Shown piece after piece: positions 1 to 6,081 of a stretch of DNA of 14,017 bases. This stretch comes from JAFHCF01 sp048497495 (lineage in GTDB: Bacteria > Pseudomonadota > Alphaproteobacteria > Rhizobiales > Ancalomicrobiaceae), in contig JAFHCF010000118.1 in assembly GCA_048497495.1 (NCBI GenBank), positions 1 through 14,017 of the forward strand, in the 5' to 3' direction. The notes under the pieces are model-generated. The model saw nothing but the letters and a program-made list of their open reading frames with translations. It had not been told where the DNA came from and searched no databases. A program made the position numbers and the translations under genes. Numbering within the stretch: position 1 is the stretch's first letter; each line of letters opens with the position of its first letter.

Positions 1-404
1 ATCTTCTCGTAGAGCTTGCGGATGATCCTGAGATAGACCTCGCCGGTGAGCCCCGAGCAACTCCCGTGCTTGCGCCATTCGTGATTGACCAGCCCAGGAC
101 TGGGCATCACGTCGAGCATGTCGCGCACCTGCTCGCGGCTCGGCGCCGCCTTGGCGGTGGCGCAGTCGGACGGGTAGCCGCGATGGTATTGCGGCCACAG
201 GCCGTGGACGACGAAGGCGAAGGGCCGCGCGCACTGGGCATCGCCCCGGGCATTGCCGGTCGCCTCACACCAACTCGGTGACCACGACAGCGACAGCACC
301 CAAAGATCGAAGTCCCCCGGCCGTCCTCGCCCCTGGGCCGAGGCCGGATCGATGCCGAGAACCGCGAGGAAGAGGACGGCGAGGGCGAGAAGGACGCGCG
401 TCAT
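1..404 (-). CDS. Ribonuclease T2 family protein, exported (3' part cut by window edge)
   Basis: An open frame runs leftward from ATG at 404 to the window edge with no stop, so only the first 134 codons are present. Residues 1-23 form a signal peptide (a hydrophobic VLLALAVLFLAVLG core ending near ASA), so the product should act in the periplasm or outside the cell. Both T2 active-site motifs are visible: CAS I, VVHGLWPQ (His67), and CAS II, NHEWRKHGSCSG (Glu109 and His113, the expected acid/base residues). Cys46, Cys58, Cys81 and Cys116 fit the disulfides usual in the family. The family cleaves single-stranded RNA through a 2',3'-cyclic phosphate intermediate, with little base specificity. 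Bacterial members are about 200-280 aa, so roughly half the gene is visible. A GGAG lies about 9 nt before the ATG. The family call is firm; the physiological role (RNA scavenging, envelope RNA turnover) is not shown by the sequence. Confidence 0.9.
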   Translation of the reverse strand, partial: MTRVLLALAVLFLAVLGIDPASAQGRGRPGDFDLWVLSLSWSPSWCEATGNARGDAQCARPFAFVVHGLWPQYHRGYPSDCATAKAAPSREQVRDMLDVMPSPGLVNHEWRKHGSCSGLTGEVYLRIIRKLYEK

Positions 405-510
405 GGCGGAGGCTCCATGGCGGATGAGGACGGCGGGAACGTCATGCGCGGCGGCCGGGCCACCCGGACGGGCGCGCCACATGGGGAGGCCCCGCGCGAC
501 GCGCGTCGGC

Positions 511-990
511 TCACCAGAACTTGCGAGTGGTCCGGCAGTTGCCGTCGTGGACGCGCCACGGGTCGTGTCCGGCGACGCAGAACTCGACCTCGTCGGTGAG
601 ATAGGCGAGGCCCGGCGCGGCGAAGCCGGCGCCGCTCGCGACCACCCAGGACAGGGTCGAGCGCGATCCGTCGGAGAGCGTCACCACGGCCGCGCACCAG
701 CGCCGTGGGATCGGGCTCGGCCGATCGACCGAGACGTGGACTTCGCGGATCCGATCGACCTGGACGATGCCGAGATCGCGCTTCTCGACCCGCGCCGCGC
801 CATAGGCGAAGCGATGGCGGATCGAGGCGAGCACGCCCTCGTCGGCGCAGGGCCCGAGGCCGGCGAGGCGGGTCTCGCGGCGCGCGTCGGCGGCCTCGGC
901 CGAGACGGCGGTGGCGGCGAGGCCGAGCGTGAGGACGGTGGCGGTGGCGAGGCGGCGGGCAGCGGACCCGCCGGAGATGCGTCGGCGCAT
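511..990 (-). CDS. Small exported protein of unknown function with four cysteines
   Basis: This 159-aa protein has an N-terminal signal peptide (an Arg-rich start, then a hydrophobic stretch at residues 14-30, with likely cleavage after AEA near 33). The mature part holds four cysteines (C48, C99, C138, C152), enough for two periplasmic disulfides, and ends in a compact motif, EFCVAGHDPWRVHDGNC. I do not recognise a named domain; small exported proteins of this look occur in Hyphomicrobiales. The start is supported by GAGGAG at 998-1003, 7 nt before the ATG. An 18-bp palindrome sits 2 nt upstream of that ribosome binding site. The gene lies 106 nt upstream of the RNase T2 gene on the same strand, so co-transcription is possible but not shown. 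Confidence 0.75.
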   Translation of the reverse strand: MRRRISGGSAARRLATATVLTLGLAATAVSAEAADARRETRLAGLGPCADEGVLASIRHRFAYGAARVEKRDLGIVQVDRIREVHVSVDRPSPIPRRWCAAVVTLSDGSRSTLSWVVASGAGFAAPGLAYLTDEVEFCVAGHDPWRVHDGNCRTTRKFW

Positions 991-1005
991 GATGCGACTC
1001 CTCTT

Positions 1006-1023
1006 CGACGGTTCGAACCGTCG
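1006..1023. promoter_or_regulatory. 18-bp perfect palindrome beside a Shine-Dalgarno site; candidate operator or leader hairpin
   Basis: The sequence cgacggttcgaaccgtcg equals its own reverse complement over all 18 bases. It lies 2 nt upstream of the GAGGAG ribosome binding site of the minus-strand exported protein and 114 bp before the plus-strand phosphatase gene. A dimeric repressor could bind it and control both divergent genes, or it could fold in the minus-strand transcript and affect access to the ribosome binding site. The symmetry is observed; the function is inferred. Confidence 0.4.
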
Positions 1024-1137
1024 GATGGGACGATGCGTGAGCCCCGCCCGGGGGTCAAGCCGCGATTGCGCGCGCCCTTGGAGGCGCGCCCGCCCCGCGT
1101 TATCACCGGCGCGGTACCCCCATCATAGGAGCCATCC

Positions 1138-1608
1138 GTGAACGATCGAAGGTCGGTGCTGTTCGTCTGCCTCGGCAACATCTGTCGCTCGCCGCTCGCC
1201 GAAGCGGCCCTGCGCGCCGCCGCCCTCGAGGCCGGGCTCGACGTCGAGGTCTGCTCGGCCGGCACCGGGGGATGGCACGTCGGCGAGCCGCCCGACCCCC
1301 GCGCCCGCTCGGTCGCCCGTCGCCACGGCGTCGACATCGACGGTTATCGGGCCCGCCAGGTCGTCGCCGCCGACTTCCACCACTTCGACCACGTCGTCGC
1401 CCTCGATTCCCAGAACCTGAAGGCGCTGCGGGCGATGTGTCCGCCGGGCGCGACCGCGCGGCTGTCGCTGCTCCTCGACCATGTGCCGGGCCGCGAAGGC
1501 GCCGCCGTCGCCGATCCCTATTATGGCGACGAAGCCGGGTTCGAGATCACCTGGGGCGAGGTGAGCGAGGGCGCGCGAGCGTTGATCGGCGTGCTGCGCG
1601 GCGTCTGA
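1138..1608 (+). CDS. Low-molecular-weight protein tyrosine phosphatase
   Basis: This 156-aa cytoplasmic enzyme has the usual length for the family. The P-loop signature C(X)5R-S is at residues 11-18 (CLGNICRS), with Cys11 as the nucleophile and Arg17 binding phosphate. The general-acid motif DPYYG is at 126-130 (Asp126), with the two tyrosines typical of the class. It should hydrolyse phosphotyrosine on proteins or small aryl phosphates. It starts with GTG, chosen because AGGAG at 1127-1131 lies 6 nt upstream and because this puts the P-loop at the usual distance from the N-terminus. It stands alone: no tyrosine kinase or exopolysaccharide gene is beside it, so the target is unknown. Its stop is 16 bp from the stop of the convergent DUF4395 gene. 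ArsC-type arsenate reductases share the fold, but DPYYG favours the phosphatase. Confidence 0.93.
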   Translation: MNDRRSVLFVCLGNICRSPLAEAALRAAALEAGLDVEVCSAGTGGWHVGEPPDPRARSVARRHGVDIDGYRARQVVAADFHHFDHVVALDSQNLKALRAMCPPGATARLSLLLDHVPGREGAAVADPYYGDEAGFEITWGEVSEGARALIGVLRGV

Positions 1609-1624
1609 GCCGGGCGCCCCACCC

Positions 1625-2374
1625 TCACTTGCAGCCGTTGTGGAGCTTCCATTTCTCCTCGTGGCCGATCGCCTTGGCGAAATCGGGGACGCGGCAGCGC
1701 GCCGCCTCCTCCGCCGAGATCGCCCCGTCGACCGCCGAAACCGGGGCGGAACCGGCCGGAACGGCGGCCTGTCCGACGACCCAGGGCGACACCGCCCACA
1801 GCGCCGCCACGAACACCAGCGGCGCCGCCATCTGTCCGGCGCTGAGGCGCTGGATGTCGCGTCGCTCCCCCACCTCGCAACTGTCGCCGGGGCAGTGGCG
1901 AGCCTTCTCGCGCGCGAACAGATCGTGGACCCGGCAGCCGATGCAGATCCCGAAGGCGCTCTCGAAGAACAGCAGCACGAGGCAGAACAGGCAGATCGCC
2001 AGATTGATCGGCCCGCGAATATTCTCGATGACCACCAGATAGAGCATCGCCGACGCCAGCACGAGGCCGATGGCCCAGGCGAAACGCTTCTGGGGTGCCC
2101 CGACGAGTTCCGGGGTCTGATTGCGCACGGCGAACCGTCCGATCACCAGACTCGGGGAATATCTCGGGTTGATCAGCACCCTGATGGCAAAATCCAGAAG
2201 AAATCCGACGATCACCAGCTTCGTCGGCGCGAAGTCACCGGCAAACCAAGCATTCATGAAGGCAATCAACGCGATGACGAACATGATGCCGGCACCGGCC
2301 CGGACCTCCCGCTCGTTGAGGACGGGAACCGAATAGTCCTCGACGAATTCACCGAAACCGATCGGGCTTGCCAT
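1625..2374 (-). CDS. DUF4395-type integral membrane protein with cysteine pairs
   Basis: This 249-aa membrane protein resembles DUF4395 over roughly residues 13-155: an early VPVLNE segment, hydrophobic helices near 28-45, 51-68, 97-116 and 122-140, a KRFAWAIGLV motif, and the FESAFGICIGC signature ending in a CxxC (C144, C147). A second pair, C161 and C166 (CPGDSC), follows in a charged loop. A fifth helix is at about 183-201, then an Ala/Pro linker and a C-terminal tail with C227 and C248 that is not part of the core domain. The function of DUF4395 is unknown; similar domains occur near thiol and sulfur proteins in other bacteria, so redox or metal handling is only a guess. The start is supported by AGGAAGGGA upstream of the ATG. 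It lies 126 nt downstream of rlmJ on the same strand; the gap is relatively AT-rich and may hold its own promoter. Confidence 0.8.
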   Translation of the reverse strand: MASPIGFGEFVEDYSVPVLNEREVRAGAGIMFVIALIAFMNAWFAGDFAPTKLVIVGFLLDFAIRVLINPRYSPSLVIGRFAVRNQTPELVGAPQKRFAWAIGLVLASAMLYLVVIENIRGPINLAICLFCLVLLFFESAFGICIGCRVHDLFAREKARHCPGDSCEVGERRDIQRLSAGQMAAPLVFVAALWAVSPWVVGQAAVPAGSAPVSAVDGAISAEEAARCRVPDFAKAIGHEEKWKLHNGCK

Positions 2375-2500
2375 GTCATCCCTTCCTACTGGAACTCAGC
2401 GAATGTCAGCCGTCGAGATCATACGCGCAATGAGATATTACGAGGATTGCGAACTCTTCATGAGAGAAGACTTCGGCCCCAATGGGCACTTCGCCGTCCC

Positions 2501-3373
2501 TCATTCCGGCACCACCCAGTGCCACCGCGCCCCCGCCCCCGGTCCGACCGCCAGCCGCTCGCCCAGCGCGGGAAGCATCACGTCGAGCTCCTCGCCGAGT
2601 TTCCACGGCGGATTGACGATCAGGAGGCCGCAGGCCGTGAGCCCGGCGTCGGCCTGCGGCTGCGCCGTCGCCAGTTCCACCGCCATCACCCGGCGCAGGC
2701 CGGTGGCGGCGATGGCGGCATGGAAGCGCTCGATCTCGCGGGCGTCCTTGATCGGGTACCAGACCAGATAGCAGCCGCCGGCGAAACGCTTCACCGCCTC
2801 CTGAAGCCCCTCGACGATCCGCTCGAACTCGCCCGGCGCCTCGAAGGGCGGATCGATCAGGACGAGGCCGCGCCTTTCCTTGAACGGCAGGAAGCTCTTC
2901 AGCGCCAGCCAGCCGTCGAGTTCGACGACCTTGACCCGGGCGTCGCCGGCGAAGAGCTCGGCGAGGCTCGCCGCGTCCTGCGGGTGCAGTTCGACCACGG
3001 TGGCGCGATCGGTGCGCCGGAGCCCGGAGCGGATCATCAGCGGCGAACCGGGATAGCGCGACAATTTGCCGTCGGCGAGGTGGGCGATGCGGGTCCGGCC
3101 GACGGTGTTGGCGACCGCCGTGAGCCAGGGCTCGAGCAGGCGGGCGACCGGCTCGGGGAAGGGCTCCGTGATCACCCGGGCGATGCCGCCGCGCCATTCG
3201 GCGGTCTTCTCGGCCTCGCGCCCGCCGAGGTCGTAGAGACCGATGCCGGCATGGGTGTCGAGGACGCGGAACGGCGTCTCCTTGCGGGCGAGATGGACGA
3301 GGATGCGGGCGAGCACCGCGTGTTTGAGAACATCGGCGAAGTTGCCGGCATGGAAGGCGTGGCGATAGTTCAT
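2501..3373 (-). CDS. rlmJ: 23S rRNA (adenine2030-N6)-methyltransferase RlmJ
   Basis: This 290-aa, S-adenosylmethionine-dependent enzyme methylates N6 of A2030 in 23S rRNA. The N-terminus is diagnostic: MNYRHAFHAGNFADVLKH, then LDTHAG at 38-43 (the cofactor region). The catalytic N6-adenine motif is DPPF at 174-177, where many relatives have DPPY. Further family segments are VVELHPQD (127-133) and CYLVWYPIKD (201-210). The length fits the family (about 280 aa). I chose ATG at 3373 because it restores the conserved N-terminus. The frame stays open upstream to 3532, but that part is Arg-rich, unlike the family, and would run through the cold-shock gene's terminator. The ribosome binding site is weak (AGGA about 13 nt upstream). 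The upstream terminator implies its own promoter, squeezed between about 3374 and 3418. Confidence 0.96.
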   Translation of the reverse strand: MNYRHAFHAGNFADVLKHAVLARILVHLARKETPFRVLDTHAGIGLYDLGGREAEKTAEWRGGIARVITEPFPEPVARLLEPWLTAVANTVGRTRIAHLADGKLSRYPGSPLMIRSGLRRTDRATVVELHPQDAASLAELFAGDARVKVVELDGWLALKSFLPFKERRGLVLIDPPFEAPGEFERIVEGLQEAVKRFAGGCYLVWYPIKDAREIERFHAAIAATGLRRVMAVELATAQPQADAGLTACGLLIVNPPWKLGEELDVMLPALGERLAVGPGAGARWHWVVPE

Positions 3374-3418
3374 CGCGGGCTCGGATCCTGCGGGCTGGAA
3401 GTTCGATGATCGGTGACG

Positions 3419-3449
3419 AAAAACCCTCCCGCGCGGACGCGGGAGGGTT
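3419..3449 (-). terminator. Intrinsic terminator of the cold-shock gene
   Basis: A perfect 12-bp stem (aaccctcccgcg at 3422-3433 with its complement at 3438-3449) closes a 4-nt cgga loop. Read on the minus strand it is followed by TTTTT (complement of the A run at 3419-3423), the classic form. It ends the minus-strand transcript of the cold-shock gene about 140-165 nt after its stop and insulates rlmJ, which starts 46 nt further on. Confidence 0.9.
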
Positions 3450-3586
3450 CTCGAATGTCGACCGAGCGGCGCGTCACCTCGAAGGGTGCGGCCGTCTCGA
3501 TTGCGACGTCTCCGCGAGACGCGATCGGCCACACCGCGCGCACCCGACCGAATGGCCGGGGGCGCGGCGCCGGTCGCGCCGAGAGA

Positions 3587-4282
3587 TCACTCGTCGTCCG
3601 GCTGGCCGTAGTCTTCCATCGGCTGGCCTTCCTCGCCGCCCTCGAGCGGCTGGAGGTTGACGGCCTTGGGACCCTTGCCACGCTTGTCCGGCTCGGTCTC
3701 GAACGAGACCTTCTGACCCTTGTCGAGGGTGCCGAGGCCCGAGCGCTCGACCGCCGAGACGTGAACGAACACGTCGGCGCCGCCTTCGTCCGGGGTGATG
3801 AAGCCGTAGCCCTTTTCGGCATTGAAGAACTTCACGGTGCCGTTCTGGCGCGGACCGCGCTCGACCGCGGTCCGGGGACCGCGCGGACCGCCGCCGAAGC
3901 CGCCTTCCTCACCGGCACCGCCGAACGTGCGACGCGGACGGAAACCGTCACCGCCGCCGGCACCGGCGCCGCCGCCGAAGCCGCCGCGATCACCGCCGCC
4001 GAAGCCGCCGCGATCGCCACCACCGAAGCCGCCACGATCGCCGCCGCCGAAGCCGCCGCGGTCACCGCCGCCGAAACCACCGCGATCGCCGCCGCCGAAG
4101 CCGCCGCGATCACCACCGCGTCCACCGCCGCCGCCGAAGCCGCCGCGATCGCCGCCACCGAAACCGCGGTCGTTGCCGCCGCCGAAGCCGCGGTCGTTGC
4201 CGCCGCCGAAGCCCTCGTCACGACCACGCCCGAAACCGCCGCGGTCGCCGCCACGCCCGCCGCCGAAACCACGATCCCTCAT
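3587..4282 (-). CDS. Cold-shock-domain protein with a glycine/arginine-rich RGG-type N-terminus
   Basis: This 231-aa protein has two parts. Residues 1-105 are almost entirely Gly, Arg, Asp and Phe, with FGGGNDRG variants followed by six perfect tandem DRGGFGGG units at 58-105; a Gly-rich linker (106-145) follows. Residues 146-212 are a complete cold-shock domain starting NGTVKFFN, with RNP1 KGYGFI at 157-162 and RNP2 VFVHV at 171-175, the aromatic surface that binds single-stranded RNA or DNA. An acidic tail (EDYGQPDDE) ends the protein. Typical bacterial Csp proteins are only 65-75 aa. RGG/FGG repeats are known RNA-binding and condensate-forming sequences, so an RNA chaperone that self-associates is a fair inference. 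I chose ATG at 4282 because AAAGGA lies 6 nt upstream. A TTG at 4336 in the same frame was rejected, since it would place a strong Shine-Dalgarno inside the gene. It ends in a strong terminator and has a structured leader. Confidence 0.92.
   Translation of the reverse strand: MRDRGFGGGRGGDRGGFGRGRDEGFGGGNDRGFGGGNDRGFGGGDRGGFGGGGGRGGDRGGFGGGDRGGFGGGDRGGFGGGDRGGFGGGDRGGFGGGDRGGFGGGAGAGGGDGFRPRRTFGGAGEEGGFGGGPRGPRTAVERGPRQNGTVKFFNAEKGYGFITPDEGGADVFVHVSAVERSGLGTLDKGQKVSFETEPDKRGKGPKAVNLQPLEGGEEGQPMEDYGQPDDE
3968..4111 (-). repeat. 24-bp coding minisatellite, six units (DRGGFGGG)
   Basis: Six consecutive 24-bp units in the cold-shock gene each encode DRGGFGGG. At the DNA level they differ only at a few wobble positions (for example gatcacc against gatcgcc, and gaagcc against gaaacc). 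Degenerate copies extend the pattern on the gene's 5' side to about 4275. Such arrays gain or lose units by slippage without breaking the frame. Confidence 0.9.
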
Positions 4283-4317
4283 TCCAAGTCCTTTCCCGCG
4301 GGGTCCCGCCCCTTCAT
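4279..4317 (-). CDS. Possible 12-codon leader ORF overlapping the cold-shock gene start
   Basis: An ATG at 4317 opens a 12-residue peptide, MKGRDPAGKDLE, whose TGA stop overlaps the cold-shock ATG in the 4-nt arrangement ATGA. It has a better ribosome binding site (GGAGG at 4326-4330, spacing 8) than most genes here, and its frame differs from that of the main gene. This layout is typical of translational coupling: ribosomes ending the leader can restart on the cold-shock ORF, which also has its own AAAGGA inside the leader. Whether it is translated is not known; the short length makes chance possible. Confidence 0.45.
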   Translation of the reverse strand: MKGRDPAGKDLE

Positions 4318-4325
4318 ACGACACA

Positions 4326-4352
4326 CCTCCGCGCAACCAGTCCGGTTGGAGG
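4326..4352 (-). promoter_or_regulatory. Hairpin able to hide the leader ORF's Shine-Dalgarno sequence
   Basis: In the minus-strand RNA, CCUCC (4352-4348) and AACC (4347-4344) can pair with GGUU (4338-4335) and GGAGG (4330-4326). This leaves a 5-nt loop and a 4-nt GCGC bulge on the 3' side. The 9 pairs would sequester the whole GGAGG just ahead of the leader ORF and cold-shock gene. Structures in cspA-type leaders are known to make translation temperature-dependent; that role here is inferred. Confidence 0.4.
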
Positions 4353-4495
4353 AGGAAGTTCAGCAGTCACGTTACGCGTCGGGACAGGATTTGCGCTGTT
4401 CATCTCGGGATCGAGGCCCTCTACTCGAGGATCACCCTATCCACAGATCCGGTCGCGCCGACCGTCTCGCCCAAGTTCCGAACCGCCGCCTCCCT

Positions 4496-4526
4496 ATTTT
4501 ATGGACGACTCCGGTCGAAAGGGCAA
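4496..4526 (-). promoter_or_regulatory. Candidate promoter of the cold-shock gene
   Basis: On the minus strand TTGCCC (4526-4521) is followed after 19 nt by TAAAAT (4501-4496), in an AT-rich pocket just past the end of the DM13 gene. The -10 box is good but the spacer is 2 nt longer than ideal. Transcription from here would give a leader of about 200 nt before the cold-shock ATG, similar in scale to the long cspA leaders of enterobacteria. Confidence 0.35.
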
Positions 4527-4541
4527 GGGTGGCCGGGCGAT

Positions 4542-5156
4542 TCAGCGCTTGCGGCGGGGCTTCTTGGCCGTCTGTCGGACGGCGGCCTGAGGGCCGAGAA
4601 GCGCGCCGGCGCGCGCCGAGCGCTCGCGCCGCGACCACACCACCACCTGACGATAGACCCGCAGGTCGATTTCCGGCGGCAGGCGGTAACTCTGGTCGCC
4701 CTCCGCCTTCTTCAGCCGGCCGAGCGACACGCGTTTGGTATCACTGAGATCTTCGCCGTTGCCGATGCGATCGACGGCGACCAGCCAGAGTTCGAGATCG
4801 CGCCCCGGCGTCACCACGAGCTTCTCCAGCCGCAATTCCTTCTTCGCCGGTCGCGCCACCGCCCGCCCGCCGGCCTTCTCGCCGGGGGCGCCGGGCCGGA
4901 AGACCCCTTCCATCACGCTCGCCTCGGGGGATGGCGCGACCTGCGCCGGCCGCGTCGCGCCGACGTTCGGGCGAAGCCGGTCGCGCGGCGCCTCGATCGG
5001 CATCGGCGGAACCGCGGTGATCGGCCGCAACGGACCGGGAACCTCCAACGCAACCGGCGCGAGCGCCTGCGCGGCGGCCGGGTCGGCGGCGAAGGGCGCT
5101 CCCCCCAGGGCGAGCGGACCCACCACGATCATGACCCGAAGCGCGATGGCCCGCAT
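4542..5156 (-). CDS. Exported DM13-domain protein
   Basis: This 204-aa protein has a signal peptide at 1-30 (hydrophobic core, cleavage near AAAQA), a proline-rich linker at 31-80, and a DM13-like domain at about 83-187. Recognisable DM13 elements are GVFRPGAPGEKAGGRA, LRLEKLVVTPGRDLELWLVA, LGRLKKAEGDQSYRLP and YRQVVVWS. DM13 domains are predicted redox or electron-transfer modules with a near-invariant cysteine after the VVIW strand; here that position is Ser175, and the mature domain has no cysteine at all. A basic tail, KKPRRKR, ends the protein. Start at ATG 5156 is supported by GGGAG 6 nt upstream and by the signal peptide; a longer frame to 5243 adds a polar segment that would bury the signal. 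It is divergent from the metallohydrolase gene across 194 bp. Its role is unknown. Confidence 0.75.
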   Translation of the reverse strand: MRAIALRVMIVVGPLALGGAPFAADPAAAQALAPVALEVPGPLRPITAVPPMPIEAPRDRLRPNVGATRPAQVAPSPEASVMEGVFRPGAPGEKAGGRAVARPAKKELRLEKLVVTPGRDLELWLVAVDRIGNGEDLSDTKRVSLGRLKKAEGDQSYRLPPEIDLRVYRQVVVWSRRERSARAGALLGPQAAVRQTAKKPRRKR

Positions 5157-5350
5157 GCGCGTCTCCCACTCGTCCGAATTGCCTCGCGACCGCGTCGATC
5201 CTCCCGAGCCGGTCGTCTCGACGTCGTCGCCCGCAATCGACATAGTATGCCGACCGGCGTCGCGCGAGTCCCACCTCGTTCACGTCGAGGCACCGACGGC
5301 CGATCCGCCTTGCGCGGACGTCGCCCGATTTCTGTTCGACGAGGACCCGC

Positions 5351-6031
5351 ATGACCGAACCCGCCCCGCCTCCGCAACTCCGGCTCGCCGTGGTGCGGGT
5401 GACGCCGCTCGAGCAGAATTCGGCGATCCTCTTCGACGAGACCACCCGGCGCGGCGTCGTCACCGATCCCGGCGGCGACGTGCCGAAGATCCTCGCGGCG
5501 ATCGCCGAACTCGGTGTCACCATCGACAAGATCCTGATCACTCACGGTCATTTCGACCATGCCGGCGGCGCGGCCGAGGTCAAGGAGGCGCTGGAGCGCG
5601 ACTACGGCCGGCCGGTGCCGATCGAAGGCCCGCACCGCGACGACCAGTTCCTGCTCGAGCGCATCCCGGAGTCGGGCGCCCGTTGGGGCGTCCACGGCCT
5701 CAGGGCCTGCGTCTCCGATCGCTATCTCGACGACGGCGACGAGGTGAGCTTCGCCGGCGTGAGGTTGAAGGCGATCCATTGCCCGGGCCATTCGCCCGGC
5801 AGCATCGTCTTCTTCCAGCCCGAGGCGCGGCTCGCCATCGTCGGCGACGTCATCTTCGCCGGCTCGATCGGACGCACCGACCTGCCGCGCGGCGATCACG
5901 CCACGCTCCTCGCCTCGATCCACGAAAAGCTTCTGCCGCTCGGCGACGACGTCGGCTTCCTGCCGGGTCACGGGCCGACCTCGACGCTCGGCGCCGAGCG
6001 CGCCGGCAATCCGTTCCTGGTCGACGATTGA
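5351..6031 (+). CDS. Glyoxalase II-like MBL-fold metallohydrolase (YcbL/GloC type)
   Basis: This 226-aa cytoplasmic enzyme has the complete metallo-beta-lactamase metal set: THGHFDH (His65, His67, Asp69, His70), CPGHSPGS (His147), GDVIF (Asp166) and PGHGPTSTLGAERAGNP (His207). The last segment and the short length without the C-terminal substrate domain of classical glyoxalase II place it with YcbL/GloC. Those enzymes hydrolyse S-lactoylglutathione and similar thioesters in methylglyoxal detoxification. There is no glyoxalase I gene nearby, so the substrate is inferred from family only. AGGA stands 5-6 nt before the ATG. It faces the DUF3775 gene, with stops 50 bp apart around a palindrome. 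Confidence 0.92.
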   Translation: MTEPAPPPQLRLAVVRVTPLEQNSAILFDETTRRGVVTDPGGDVPKILAAIAELGVTIDKILITHGHFDHAGGAAEVKEALERDYGRPVPIEGPHRDDQFLLERIPESGARWGVHGLRACVSDRYLDDGDEVSFAGVRLKAIHCPGHSPGSIVFFQPEARLAIVGDVIFAGSIGRTDLPRGDHATLLASIHEKLLPLGDDVGFLPGHGPTSTLGAERAGNPFLVDD

Positions 6032-6059
6032 GGCGATCGGGCGAGCGGCCGTCCGTCGC

Positions 6060-6079
6060 GCGGCGCTCATGAGCGCCGC
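6060..6079. terminator. 20-bp perfect palindrome between convergent genes; probable two-way terminator
   Basis: The sequence gcggcgctcatgagcgccgc is a perfect palindrome that folds as an 8-bp GC-rich stem with a CATG loop on either strand. It lies 29 nt after the metallohydrolase stop and 2 nt after the DUF3775 stop. There is no U-tract, so termination may be inefficient or factor-assisted. Confidence 0.45.
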
Positions 6080-6081
6080 CC

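Noticed and set aside
253..1128. 291-aa plus-strand frame
   Set aside because: It covers the start of the RNase T2 gene and the exported-protein gene antisense; low-complexity, no motif.
1640..3409. 589-aa plus-strand frame over the DUF4395 and rlmJ genes
   Set aside because: Both minus-strand genes are clearly real by motif; this frame crosses two genes and has no domain.
3507..3521. Small perfect hairpin (cgtctc/gagacg) in the 3' region of the cold-shock transcript
   Set aside because: Six pairs in GC-rich DNA is near chance; a 3'-derived small RNA is possible but unsupported.
3374..3532. Extended N-terminus of RlmJ (343 aa)
   Set aside because: The added 53 residues are Arg-rich, do not match the family and overlap the intrinsic terminator at 3419-3449.
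3968..4140. Regular 24-bp repeat resembling a CRISPR or satellite array
   Set aside because: Units are contiguous without spacers, in frame and encode DRGGFGGG; no cas genes are present.
4283..4336. Upstream TTG start for the cold-shock protein (249 aa)
   Set aside because: It would place the GGAGG and the leader ORF inside the coding region, and ATG 4282 has its own good ribosome binding site.
3822..5354. 510-aa plus-strand frame with PPKPPRSP repeats
   Set aside because: It is the complement of the Gly/Arg repeat of the cold-shock gene; the repeat appears proline-rich only because of the frame.
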